In this document: in pieces, positions 39,601 to 51,945 of the stretch
Layout: every line of letters begins with the position of its first letter
Position numbering within the stretch: the first letter of the stretch is position 1
Assembly: GCF_023509035.1 (NCBI RefSeq)
Contig: NZ_CP075583.1
Span: 1,302,001 to 1,366,000 of the forward strand
Source of the DNA: Janthinobacterium lividum
GTDB taxonomy: Bacteria > Pseudomonadota > Gammaproteobacteria > Burkholderiales > Burkholderiaceae_D
Direction: 5' to 3'
Length of the DNA: 64,000 nucleotides
Notes under the pieces: generated by a model
Told to the model about the DNA's origin: nothing
Databases searched by the model: none
Seen by the model: the letters and a program-made list of their open reading frames with translations, nothing else
Made by a program: the position numbers and the translations under genes

Positions 39601-40290
39601 ATGCTGGCCAAGCTTAAACTCGTCAAAACTCCCAAAGGCATCGATAGTGCCTTGATGCTGTCGGCCATGCTGATACTCTGGATCGGCAATTACAGCAACC
39701 TCGACCTCATGATCGCCGACAGCATGTTCGACGGTGTGCGCGGACAATTTGCCGGCACTGGCAGCGCATGGGCGGGCAGTTTCCAGCTGGGCATGATCTT
39801 GCTTGGCGCCGCCTTGATTGGCTTGGCCGTCTGGGACACCTTGCATCCGCTGGCCTGGCTGGCATCACGCCGCAGCGCCTTGCGCGTGGTGGCGTTGTCG
39901 GCTATCTTCGTGCCGCTAAGCATCTATTGGCTCTCTTCCTTCAGCGACGTGCCTTGCCCCACAGATTTGTTGCGCTATGGTGGAATGGAGCCGTACACGC
40001 GCCTGCTGGAAACGTTGCCGGCCAGGGCATCTGCCATGGCATGCCTGCCCGCTACCCAGGCGAACGCTGCCTGGTGGATGTTGGCCTTGCCATTGTTCTG
40101 CCTGCCCGGACGGCCACGCACGGCGCTTCTGTTCGTCGGCGTCATGCTGCTGTGCGGTTTGGCGGCAGGATGGCAGCAACAGCTGCAGGGTACGCAATTT
40201 TTCACGCACACCTTGTGGTCTGCCTGGATCGCTTCTTTCCTCATATATCTGCTGCATAATTTGTTCCGGGTCGAGGACGCGTTGGCCTGA
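39601..40290 (+). CDS. PAP2-like membrane protein lacking catalytic residues
   Basis: A 229-residue membrane protein with about six hydrophobic segments. Its layout follows PAP2-family lipid phosphatases of Burkholderiales: DVPCPTDLLRYGGMEPY, then CLPATQANAAWWMLAL where family members have C(F)PGGHAS, and QQQLQGTQFFTHTLWSAWI where they have Q-ARGAHFLSHDLWSA. The His of the PSGH-like box, the GAH His and the following Asp are thus replaced by Gln, Gln and Thr, so it is probably catalytically inactive. The ATG at 39601 is chosen by family fit; no strong ribosome site is visible. It precedes the DUF2868 gene by 62 bases. Confidence 0.7.
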   Translation: MLAKLKLVKTPKGIDSALMLSAMLILWIGNYSNLDLMIADSMFDGVRGQFAGTGSAWAGSFQLGMILLGAALIGLAVWDTLHPLAWLASRRSALRVVALSAIFVPLSIYWLSSFSDVPCPTDLLRYGGMEPYTRLLETLPARASAMACLPATQANAAWWMLALPLFCLPGRPRTALLFVGVMLLCGLAAGWQQQLQGTQFFTHTLWSAWIASFLIYLLHNLFRVEDALA

Positions 40291-40352
40291 AACACGAAAG
40301 TACGTCACAATCTGCCTGTCGAGTTGTCGTTTCATACAAAAACAGGAGCACC

Positions 40353-41831
40353 ATGAACGAGCAGATTGCGAGAGAAGTGGTATTGGTCCGTGCTATCGAG
40401 ACGGCCGACCAGAAAAAAGAAGTCCTCAGCGAGGATGACCGCATGTATGCCAGCCGCAGCGCGCGTGAGCTTGCGCAGTGGCAAGCTTCGGGCAAGCAGG
40501 CCGAAGTGACAGGTGACGATTTCCTGCAGCAGCGCTCCGAGCTGATCCTCAAGCGCATCACCGAGCGCACGCCCGCCTTCGCCGCTTTCGCGAAACGCCG
40601 TAACGGCATGAAAACCCTGGCGCTGACCTTGCCCCTGCTGGCCCTGCTGCTGGGCGCCGGGCTCGATCGCATCACGGATCCCCATCGCGTCGACTTGCTG
40701 TCGGCACCCTTGCTGCTGATCATCGCCTGGAATGTGCTGGTCTACCTGGGCTTGCTGATCTGGTTATGCATCCCTTCGCATTCCCTCGGCTGGCCAAAAG
40801 CGGGACTGGTACGCCACCTGAGCGTGGGTCGCCTGGCCTTGCCGCGCAAACTGCCGCACGCCTTGTCCTCGGGCTTGCTCAGTTTCATGGGGGAGTGGGC
40901 GCACTTGAGCGCCAAGCTGACGGCCGCGCGCCTCAGTCGTACCATCCACCTGAGCGCCGCCATGTTTGCCATCGGCGCCGTTGCCTCGCTGTATGCGCGC
41001 GGTTTCCTGTCGCAATATGCGGCCGGCTGGGAAAGCACCTTTTTGAATGCTGGCCAAGTGCACAGCCTGCTTTCGACCCTGTTCGCACCAGCCATCGCCC
41101 TGTTTCATTTGCAAGGCTTTTCGTTGGCGGAAATCGAAGCGCTGCGCTTCCCGCAGACGACGACCGTCGAAGGCGGCGCGCGCTGGGTGCATTTGTATGC
41201 TGCGACGATTTTCCTGCTGGTGGTCGTTCCCCGCTTGGCCCTGGCCCTGGTCAACAACTGGCGCGCCGCGCGCTTGGCCAAGCACTTTCCGCTGGATCTA
41301 GATCAACCGTATTTCCGCAAGCTCAATGAAAGCATCGGCGTAGCCACGGGCGGCATGTTGCGCGTCTTGCCGTACAGCTTTACTGTCGATGAGCCGCGCC
41401 ACAAGGGGCTGGGACAAATCGCCCTCATGCTGTTCGGCGAGCAGGGCCGCATGATGCTGCGCCCATCGACGTCGTATGGCGAAGAGCCGCAGGACATCTT
41501 GCGCGACACGGACTTGAATGATCCACAAGTCAATATCACGGCCGTGCTGTTCAACCTGACGGCGACGCCGGAAAAGGAAAATCACGGCGCCTTCCTCGAT
41601 TACCTGGTGCAATCGTCAACGCGTGGCATCGCCGTCCTGATCGACGAGTCCAGCTACCTGGAACGCGCTGGCGAGCAGGCGGATAGTGGCGCCCGCCTGG
41701 CGGAGCGAGTCGCTCTGTGGCAACAGTTCTGCCAGTTCCACAAAACCACGGCCACCCGGGTCAATTTGCTCAATCCTGCCCTGCACCCGCTCGATGCCGG
41801 TGTCGGGCTGAAAGTATCGGCAGCAGCATGA
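40353..41831 (+). CDS. DUF2868 membrane protein
   Basis: A 492-residue inner-membrane protein of the DUF2868 family. The N-terminus is cytoplasmic and polar (MNEQIAREVVLVRAIETADQ), followed by paired membrane helices (LALTLPLLALLLGAGL and LLLIIAWNVLVYLGLLIWLC), a further pair around residues 205-260, and another at residues 290-305. The C-terminal domain is soluble. Its stop overlaps the start of the GTPase gene as ATGA (41828-41831). The pairing with a DUF3482 GTPase is a recurring arrangement in proteobacteria; the function is unknown. Confidence 0.82.
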   Translation: MNEQIAREVVLVRAIETADQKKEVLSEDDRMYASRSARELAQWQASGKQAEVTGDDFLQQRSELILKRITERTPAFAAFAKRRNGMKTLALTLPLLALLLGAGLDRITDPHRVDLLSAPLLLIIAWNVLVYLGLLIWLCIPSHSLGWPKAGLVRHLSVGRLALPRKLPHALSSGLLSFMGEWAHLSAKLTAARLSRTIHLSAAMFAIGAVASLYARGFLSQYAAGWESTFLNAGQVHSLLSTLFAPAIALFHLQGFSLAEIEALRFPQTTTVEGGARWVHLYAATIFLLVVVPRLALALVNNWRAARLAKHFPLDLDQPYFRKLNESIGVATGGMLRVLPYSFTVDEPRHKGLGQIALMLFGEQGRMMLRPSTSYGEEPQDILRDTDLNDPQVNITAVLFNLTATPEKENHGAFLDYLVQSSTRGIAVLIDESSYLERAGEQADSGARLAERVALWQQFCQFHKTTATRVNLLNPALHPLDAGVGLKVSAAA

Positions 41832-43318
41832 GTGTGAATGTGAATAAAGATGTGCAGGATGATGCGGTACAGATTCAGTTCGCGCTGATTTCGCACACGA
41901 ATAATGGCAAGACGACGTTGGCGCGCACCTTGGTGGGCGTCGATGTCGGTGAAGTGCGCGACGCCGCCCACGTGACCGTGTTTGCGGAATCGCATACCTT
42001 GCTGGCCACGCCGCAGGGCGATGCCTTGCAATTGTGGGACACGCCCGGCTTTGGCGACTCCGTGCGCCTGCTCAAGCGGCTGGGGCAGTCGGGTAATCCC
42101 ATCGGCTGGTTCCTGCGCGAAGTGCTGGACCGTTATCGCGACCGCCCGTTCTGGCTCAGCCAGCAAGCGTTGCGCACGGCCAAGGACTCTGCCGATGTGG
42201 TGCTGTACTTGGTCAACTCTTCTGAACATCCCAGGGATGCTGGTTACTTGCCGGCGGAAATGAAAATCCTCGCCTGGCTGGATAAACCCGTGGTGGTCTT
42301 GCTCAACCAGATGGGGCCGCCACGTCCTGGCAATGAGGAGCACAGCGAGCAGGCGCGCTGGCGCGAGCATTTGCTGCAGTATCCTATCGTGCGCGAGGTC
42401 CTGGCGCTCGATGCCTTTGCCCGCTGCTGGGTACATGAGCGTGTGTTTTACGAAGCCGTGGGTAAATTGCTGCCGCAGTCGCAGCAAGCCGGCTATGCGC
42501 GCTTGTTTGCTACTTGGCAAGCGCAGAATACGGCGCGCTTCCGGCAGGCCATGCAGTTGCTGGCCACGCAGCTGGCGGTGGCTGGGCAGGATCGCGAAGC
42601 CATCGAGCCCGTCTCCAAGGGCTTGCTGAAATCGGCCTTGCAGGTTGTGGGTATTGGCAAGAATGCAGAGCAGCAACGCCAGGAAAAGGCCATGGCCAGT
42701 CTGGTGGCGCGGCTCAATACGCACAGCGGCGCGACCACGCGTGAACTCTTGATCCTGCACAAACTCGACCCGACCGATGCGCATAAGATTAATAGCCGGA
42801 TACGGGAAAATTTCGCCGTGCGCGCGCCGATCGACAAGGCGCAAGCAGGGCTGCTGGGCGCCATGATTTCCGGGGCGGCGACGGGTCTGTCGGCCGACCT
42901 GATTTCCGGCGGCCTGACTCTGGGCACGGGCGCCTTGCTTGGCGGCGTGGTCGGTGCACTGACGTTTGCGGGCGCAGCCTGGGGTTTTAATTCCGGCACG
43001 GACCGCAACGAGCCCACCATGCAATTTACGGATGCCTTCCTGCGTACCCTGGTGGTGGCGGGCGTGCTGCGTTACCTGGCGGTGGCGCACTTTGGCCGTG
43101 GCCGCGGCAACTTTGTGGAAAGCGAGGCGCCGGCATTTTGGCAAGATGAGGTCGAGCAGGCGGTGGCGCGCCATGACGCTGCTTTGGTCGAGCTGTGGAA
43201 AGAAGTGCGCCGGGAAAAATCGCCGGAGCAAGCCGCCGAGCGGATCCTGCCCCTCATGTCGTCCATCACGTCCGATACCTTGGCGCGACTGTATCCGGAT
43301 GTGGCGCGCCTGGTGTAG
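41828..43318 (+). CDS. DUF3482 GTPase-like protein
   Basis: A 496-residue P-loop protein, translationally coupled to the DUF2868 gene. The G domain shows ISHTNNGKTTLART (Walker A with Ser in place of the first Gly), DTPGFGDS (G3) and LLNQMG where NKxD is expected (G4). The C-terminal DUF3482 half contains two hydrophobic glycine-rich stretches (LLGAMISGAATGLSADLISGGLTLGTGALLGG), probably membrane-associating. A role as a membrane-linked GTPase is inferred. Confidence 0.83.
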   Translation: MSVNVNKDVQDDAVQIQFALISHTNNGKTTLARTLVGVDVGEVRDAAHVTVFAESHTLLATPQGDALQLWDTPGFGDSVRLLKRLGQSGNPIGWFLREVLDRYRDRPFWLSQQALRTAKDSADVVLYLVNSSEHPRDAGYLPAEMKILAWLDKPVVVLLNQMGPPRPGNEEHSEQARWREHLLQYPIVREVLALDAFARCWVHERVFYEAVGKLLPQSQQAGYARLFATWQAQNTARFRQAMQLLATQLAVAGQDREAIEPVSKGLLKSALQVVGIGKNAEQQRQEKAMASLVARLNTHSGATTRELLILHKLDPTDAHKINSRIRENFAVRAPIDKAQAGLLGAMISGAATGLSADLISGGLTLGTGALLGGVVGALTFAGAAWGFNSGTDRNEPTMQFTDAFLRTLVVAGVLRYLAVAHFGRGRGNFVESEAPAFWQDEVEQAVARHDAALVELWKEVRREKSPEQAAERILPLMSSITSDTLARLYPDVARLV

Positions 43319-43335
43319 ATGCCTGGTGTCGATAA

Positions 43336-44235
43336 TCAGGCGCGGGCTTGCAGCCATTGTTGCAGAAATTGCACGCAGGCCCTGACCTTGGCGGAGTTCG
43401 ACAGCCGCGACGTAGTTACCGCCCACACGTCGGCAGCCTGTTGATACGCGGGCAAAATGCGCACCAGCTTGCCTTGCGCCAGGCTGCTTTCCACATCCCA
43501 GGCCGAGCGCAAGATGATGCCGTGACCGTCCAGTGCCCATTGATGGACGATCTCCCCATTGTTGGCCGATAGCGGCCCATCGACCTTCACCGTTTCCAGC
43601 CCGCGCGGCCCTTGCAGTTTCCAGCGTCGCCCATCCTGGTCGCGCTCGCGGATGACGATGCAGTCATGCTCGCGCAATTGCGCCAGGGTTTCCGGCGTTC
43701 CACGTTGTGCGAGGTAGGCGGGTGCGGCGCACAGTACGCGCTGATTGCTGGCAATACGATGGGCGATCAGGTCTGGCTCGTGCACCACGCCGATGCGAAT
43801 GTCGAGGTCGAAACCTTCGCCCAGCAGGTCAACGGGGCGATCGAGCAATTCCAGCTGTATTTTCAACTCTGGATATTGCTGTGCCAGCTGGGAGAGGGCG
43901 GGACCGAGCCGGTTGCGTCCAAAACCGGAGCTGGAGCAGATCCGTAACACCCCCTGCGGTTGCAATTTCGACTGCGCGACCGCTTCACCCATCTGCTCGA
44001 CATCTTCCAGGATGCGCTGCGCCCATTGCCGCACGATCTCGCCATGGTCGGTGATGCTGACCCGGCGCGTGGTCCGGTGCAGCAAACGAACTTGCAGCGC
44101 CGCTTCCAGCATGCCGATGCGCTTGCTGACGACAGCCTTGGAAATACCCAGTTCCATTGCCGTGGCGGCGAAACTGGTTTTGTGGGCGACCTGGCAAAAC
44201 AGGCGCAAGTCTTCCAGTAGCGGCGTATGTTTCAT
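43336..44235 (-). CDS. LysR-family regulator, DmlR-like
   Basis: A 299-residue LysR-type transcription regulator. The winged helix-turn-helix is near the N-terminus (FCQVAHKTSFAATAMELGISKAVVSKRIGMLE), with the effector domain after residue 90 (GVLRICSSSGFGRNRLGPALSQLA). It is divergent from the tartrate/D-malate dehydrogenase gene, as dmlR is from dmlA in E. coli, so it probably activates that gene in response to its substrate. The start at 44235 gives the usual MKHTPLLEDLRLF; upstream in-frame residues to 44319 are dropped. It converges with the GTPase gene 17 bases away. Confidence 0.88.
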   Translation of the reverse strand: MKHTPLLEDLRLFCQVAHKTSFAATAMELGISKAVVSKRIGMLEAALQVRLLHRTTRRVSITDHGEIVRQWAQRILEDVEQMGEAVAQSKLQPQGVLRICSSSGFGRNRLGPALSQLAQQYPELKIQLELLDRPVDLLGEGFDLDIRIGVVHEPDLIAHRIASNQRVLCAAPAYLAQRGTPETLAQLREHDCIVIRERDQDGRRWKLQGPRGLETVKVDGPLSANNGEIVHQWALDGHGIILRSAWDVESSLAQGKLVRILPAYQQAADVWAVTTSRLSNSAKVRACVQFLQQWLQARA

Positions 44236-44311
44236 CGATTGATCACGAAATGTGGATACTTGGGTTATGAGTTCCCTGATTGTATTCTGATGCAGCGCCA
44301 GTATCATCAAC

Positions 44312-44344
44312 GCATCCATCTAGCATCCATCTAGCATCCATCTA
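44312..44344. repeat. three tandem copies of an 11-bp unit
   Basis: GCATCCATCTA is repeated exactly three times (44312-44322, 44323-44333, 44334-44344), ending just before the ribosome site of the dehydrogenase gene and inside the lysR-dmlA divergent control region. Confidence 0.85.
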
Positions 44345-44360
44345 TAACCAGGAGAACCTC

Positions 44361-45440
44361 ATGCCCGCACACAGAATCGCAGTCATTGCCGGTGACGGCA
44401 TCGGCAATGAAGTCATGCCGGAGGGCTTGCGTGTGGTTGAAGCGGCTGCGCGCCGTTTCAATATCGACCTGCAGTTCACGACGATGGCATGGGCGAATTG
44501 CGACTACTACCTCGAGCATGGCCAGATGATGCCTTCGGACTGGTTTGCGCAGCTCAAGGATTTCGACGCCATCTATTTTGGCGCCGTGGGTTGGCCGGAC
44601 AAGGTGCCCGACCACATCTCCTTATGGGGTTCGCTGTTGAAATTCCGGCGCGAGTTCGACGAATACGTCAATTTGCGGCCCGTGCGGCTGATGCCGGGCG
44701 TACCGTGTCCGCTGGCGAACAAGAAGCCGGGCGATATCGATTTCTATGTCGTGCGTGAAAACACGGAAGGAGAATATTCCTCCGTGGGTGGGCGCATGTT
44801 CGAGGGTACGGAACGCGAAACGGTGCTGCAGGAATCCGTGTTTACGCGCAAGGGCGTCGACCGCATTCTGAAGTATGCGTTTGAGCTGGCGCAAAGCCGG
44901 CCTAAAAAACACCTGACATCGGCAACCAAGTCGAATGGTATTGCCATCAGCATGCCGTATTGGGATGAGCGGGTGGAGGCGATGGGCCCGAGCTATCCTG
45001 ATGTGCGCTGGGACAAATACCATATCGATATTCTGGCGGCCCGCTTCGTGCTCAGCCCCGAGCGCTTCGATGTGGTGGTGGCGTCGAATCTGTTTGGCGA
45101 TATCCTGTCCGACCTGGGCCCCGCCTGCACGGGGACGATTGCCATCGCACCGTCGGCCAATATCAATCCGGAGCGCACGTTCCCCTCAGTATTTGAGCCT
45201 GTACACGGTTCCGCACCTGATATCTATGGCCAGAATATCGCCAATCCGATCGGCATGATCTGGTCGGGCGCCATGATGCTGGACTTTCTCGGCAATGGTG
45301 AGGCCCGGTACTCGGCAGCGCATGACGCGATTTTGCGCGCCATCGAGCAGGTGCTCGAGCATGGGCCACGCACGCCGGACATGGGCGGCAGTGCCAGTAC
45401 GACCGATGTGGGCATGGCGGTGGCAGCATTGCTGAAATAA
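44361..45440 (+). CDS. dmlA: tartrate dehydrogenase / D-malate dehydrogenase (decarboxylating)
   Basis: A 359-residue NAD-dependent beta-decarboxylating dehydrogenase related to isopropylmalate dehydrogenase. Features are IAGDGIGNEVMPEG, VRENTEGEYSSVGGR, the catalytic Lys in SATKSNGIA, VASNLFGDILSDLG and VFEPVHGSAPDIYG. The VPDHISLWGSLLKFRREFDEYVNLRP segment is typical of the TtuC/DmlA subgroup rather than LeuB. AGGAG lies 8 bases before the ATG. The divergent LysR gene supports induction by D-malate or tartrate. Confidence 0.9.
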   Translation: MPAHRIAVIAGDGIGNEVMPEGLRVVEAAARRFNIDLQFTTMAWANCDYYLEHGQMMPSDWFAQLKDFDAIYFGAVGWPDKVPDHISLWGSLLKFRREFDEYVNLRPVRLMPGVPCPLANKKPGDIDFYVVRENTEGEYSSVGGRMFEGTERETVLQESVFTRKGVDRILKYAFELAQSRPKKHLTSATKSNGIAISMPYWDERVEAMGPSYPDVRWDKYHIDILAARFVLSPERFDVVVASNLFGDILSDLGPACTGTIAIAPSANINPERTFPSVFEPVHGSAPDIYGQNIANPIGMIWSGAMMLDFLGNGEARYSAAHDAILRAIEQVLEHGPRTPDMGGSASTTDVGMAVAALLK

Positions 45441-45443
45441 AGC

Positions 45444-45472
45444 TTGCCGCCCGTGGGCGGCTTTGCTATAGT
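45444..45472 (+). promoter_or_regulatory. rRNA operon 2, promoter P1
   Basis: TTGCCG (45444-45449), 17-base spacer, TATAGT (45467-45472). It matches P1 of operon 1 in position, with a slightly weaker -10 box. Confidence 0.65.
45446..45465 (+). terminator. weak hairpin after dmlA, overlapping rRNA P1 of operon 2
   Basis: GCCGCC CGTG GGCGGC followed by TTTG begins 6 bases after the dmlA stop. The U tract is short. The stem overlaps the -35 box and spacer of the next promoter. Confidence 0.45.
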
Positions 45473-45548
45473 TCGCCTCCCCAATGAGACGCAGTCAAAT
45501 GCGGCACTTGAGGATCACCGGAAACGGCGATGAGTAGTAAAGAAGGAG

Positions 45549-45577
45549 TTGACGGATGTAGTGAAATGCTTCATACT
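45549..45577 (+). promoter_or_regulatory. rRNA operon 2, promoter P2
   Basis: TTGACG (45549-45554), 17-base spacer, CATACT (45572-45577), as in operon 1. From here to 16S the two leaders are nearly identical, including boxA (45653-45666) and the 16S processing arm. Confidence 0.65.
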
Positions 45578-45856
45578 CTTCCTTCTTCGCAGCTGACAAA
45601 CACAACGCTTTGTCGATAGCGCGAAAGTAGCAAATAAGCAGTACCGAATACCGTTCTTTAACAATTAACAGTCGATAAGTGTGGGCATTTGATGCAAATG
45701 CAGCGTCAATCTTAGGATTGGCGTCTAACTTAAAATATCAAATGTTCACAAGAAATAATGAAATAGGATACTTCTTCGGAAGTAGCCTGTCAGTTTTTTG
45801 AGTGAGCGACCCATCAGCAATGATGGTGCCTGTAAAAGGGCAAAGTAACAGAGATT

Positions 45857-47390
<1,534 letters not shown>

Positions 47391-47485
47391 GAGTTTGCAC
47401 GAATCAGAAATGATTCACGCATCAAATGTTCACACTTATCGGCTGTTTAATTAAGAAGAAACAGTAGTCGTAGTAGTTCCGCGTT

Positions 47486-47562
47486 GGGGCTGTAGCTCAG
47501 CTGGTTAGAGCACCGTGTTGATAACGCGGGGGTCGTTGGTTCGAGTCCAACCAGCCCTACCA
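47486..47562 (+). tRNA. ileT: tRNA-Ile (GAT), operon 2
   Basis: Identical over its 77 bases to the operon 1 tRNA, with anticodon loop TTGATAA and encoded CCA; the flanking spacer differs. Confidence 0.96.
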
Positions 47563-47581
47563 GCTAATTAGTAATATCTCA

Positions 47582-47657
47582 GGGGGATTAGCTCAGCTGG
47601 GAGAGCACCTGCTTTGCAAGCAGGGGGTCGTCGGTTCGATCCCGTCATCCTCCACCA
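47582..47657 (+). tRNA. alaT: tRNA-Ala (TGC), operon 2
   Basis: Identical over its 76 bases to the operon 1 tRNA, with anticodon loop CTTTGCAAG and encoded CCA, 19 bases after tRNA-Ile. Confidence 0.96.
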
Positions 47658-47896
47658 AAGTTTTACTCGAAAGTGCAAACGTAAGCCGTCAGGTTTAGGT
47701 TTGATCTTTTAGCGATCAAAGCTGTTTCGTTCTTTAACAATCTGGAAGAAGTAAAGATTATTTATTGATCGGTTTGCCGTAAAAAGCAAATCGATGGGTA
47801 ATGATTGTATGTATCAACAAACAAGCAACAACGTTGTACTTTCTTATCCCTGTAGCGCTCTTTTCGTTTGAAAGAATGAAGAGGCTAACGTTATAG

Positions 47897-50787
<2,891 letters not shown>

Positions 50788-50937
50788 ATAACCTTAGCAG
50801 GTACAGAGGATGAGAAAGTACATGTTGCGTGTTGTTGATCGCAATCATTACCCAAGTAATACCTCAGTAAATAATCGATACTTCTTCCAGATTCATGGCC
50901 TTGTCGTCCTACAGGAGACAAACGCCAGTACAAGTTA

Positions 50938-51053
50938 TGCCTGATGACCATAGCAAGTTGGTCCCACCCCTTCCCATCCCGAACAGGACCGTGAAACAAC
51001 TTTGCGCCGATGATAGTGCTGCAACCAGTGTGAAAGTAGGTTATCGTCAGGCT
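50938..51053 (+). rRNA. rrf: 5S ribosomal RNA, copy 2
   Basis: Same sequence and length as copy 1, 150 bases after 23S. Confidence 0.94.
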
Positions 51054-51070
51054 TGTTATTCGCAGTAGAG

Positions 51071-51102
51071 AAAAACCCGATCAGAAATGGTCGGTTTTTT
51101 TT
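51071..51102 (+). terminator. rho-independent terminator of rRNA operon 2
   Basis: AAAAACCCGA (51071-51080), loop, TCGG and eight T (51091-51102). It is like the operon 1 terminator but has GG where that has GGG, leaving one base of the stem unpaired. Confidence 0.82.
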
Positions 51103-51141
51103 CGTCTGGATATTTACTGGGGCAACCCGAAAGCAAAGGCT

Positions 51142-51194
51142 GGGGTCAGACCCTCCGCAAAGGTTACCACCAACGCATGAGGGGGTCTGACCCC
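51142..51194. repeat. GGGGTCAGACCC inverted repeat
   Basis: GGGGTCAGACCC (51142-51153) and GGGTCTGACCCC (51183-51194) are perfect 12-bp inverted arms around a 29-base loop. Such GGGGTCAGACCC units are the kind found as dispersed intergenic repeats in related genomes, as far as I recall. It fills most of the gap between the rRNA terminator and pagL. Confidence 0.6.
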
Positions 51195-51241
51195 GGCTGT
51201 TCAATCCACGCCGACGTATGCAAGCAGCCAATACAGCAGAC

Positions 51242-51271
51242 AAAAAAAAGGCAGCGCTACGCGCTGCCTTT
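51242..51271 (-). terminator. terminator of the pagL-like gene
   Basis: On the minus strand: AAAGGCAGCGC, loop GTA, GCGCTGCC and eight T. The perfect 11-bp stem lies 18 bases after the stop codon. Confidence 0.88.
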
Positions 51272-51288
51272 GTCATTTATCAAGCTCA

Positions 51289-51861
51289 TTAAAAGTGATA
51301 AGCGACTTTGACGTTCATGTAATTGACGCCGCTATTCGGTTTCTTGTAGCCGCCGTTCGAGAAATGCTGGATCTTCGCGGCGACTTCCCATTTGTTATTG
51401 AAGATATAGCCGACGCCGATATGGTCGCCGAACTGGAAGTGGGTCGACAGGCGGTTATCGTCGTTATCGTACAGCTTGGACAGCATGTGTACGCCAATAC
51501 CGCCTTCTGCGTAGAAGCCCAGCTTATTCGTATTTTCAAAGCGGAACACAGGGGTAAAGCCCAGGTCCCACAGTTTTTGATGCTGGCCTGGGACATTCTG
51601 ATAGCTCTTGCCATCCCAGCCGCCAATGCTGGCATCCCAGTAACCGCTCAGCTGCGTACCATTCGATACGAACCAGGCTTTGTCCCAGTTCGAGGTCACG
51701 CCGGCGCGTACCATTTGTACTTTCACGCCCTTGGCATATTCGCCGTAGACGGAGTCGATCAGTTTGTCGTCGGCGGCAAAGCCGGCGTTGGCCGCCATCA
51801 GCGCGGCAACGGCGGCGATGGATTTGAGGAGATTCTTCTTGAAGAACATAGAGGCTTTCAT
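51289..51861 (-). CDS. pagL: PagL-like lipid A 3-O-deacylase
   Basis: A 190-residue outer-membrane beta-barrel enzyme that removes the 3-O acyl chain from lipid A, changing recognition by host immunity and membrane permeability. The signal peptide is MKASMFFKKNLLKSIAAVAALMAANAGFA. The active-site motif near the C-terminus, IQHFSNGGYKKPNSGVNY, has the His-x-Ser pair of PagL, and the protein ends in the aromatic VKVAYHF typical of barrels. The start at 51861 gives the full signal; an ATG at 51849 is also possible. Confidence 0.9.
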   Translation of the reverse strand: MKASMFFKKNLLKSIAAVAALMAANAGFAADDKLIDSVYGEYAKGVKVQMVRAGVTSNWDKAWFVSNGTQLSGYWDASIGGWDGKSYQNVPGQHQKLWDLGFTPVFRFENTNKLGFYAEGGIGVHMLSKLYDNDDNRLSTHFQFGDHIGVGYIFNNKWEVAAKIQHFSNGGYKKPNSGVNYMNVKVAYHF

Positions 51862-51945
51862 CGTAAAATTGGCCGATAGGCTATTGTTGTACAGGCACCT
51901 TGCTTTGCATGCCGCTCTCGCCACTTGTTGATCTCAGGGGTTCAA

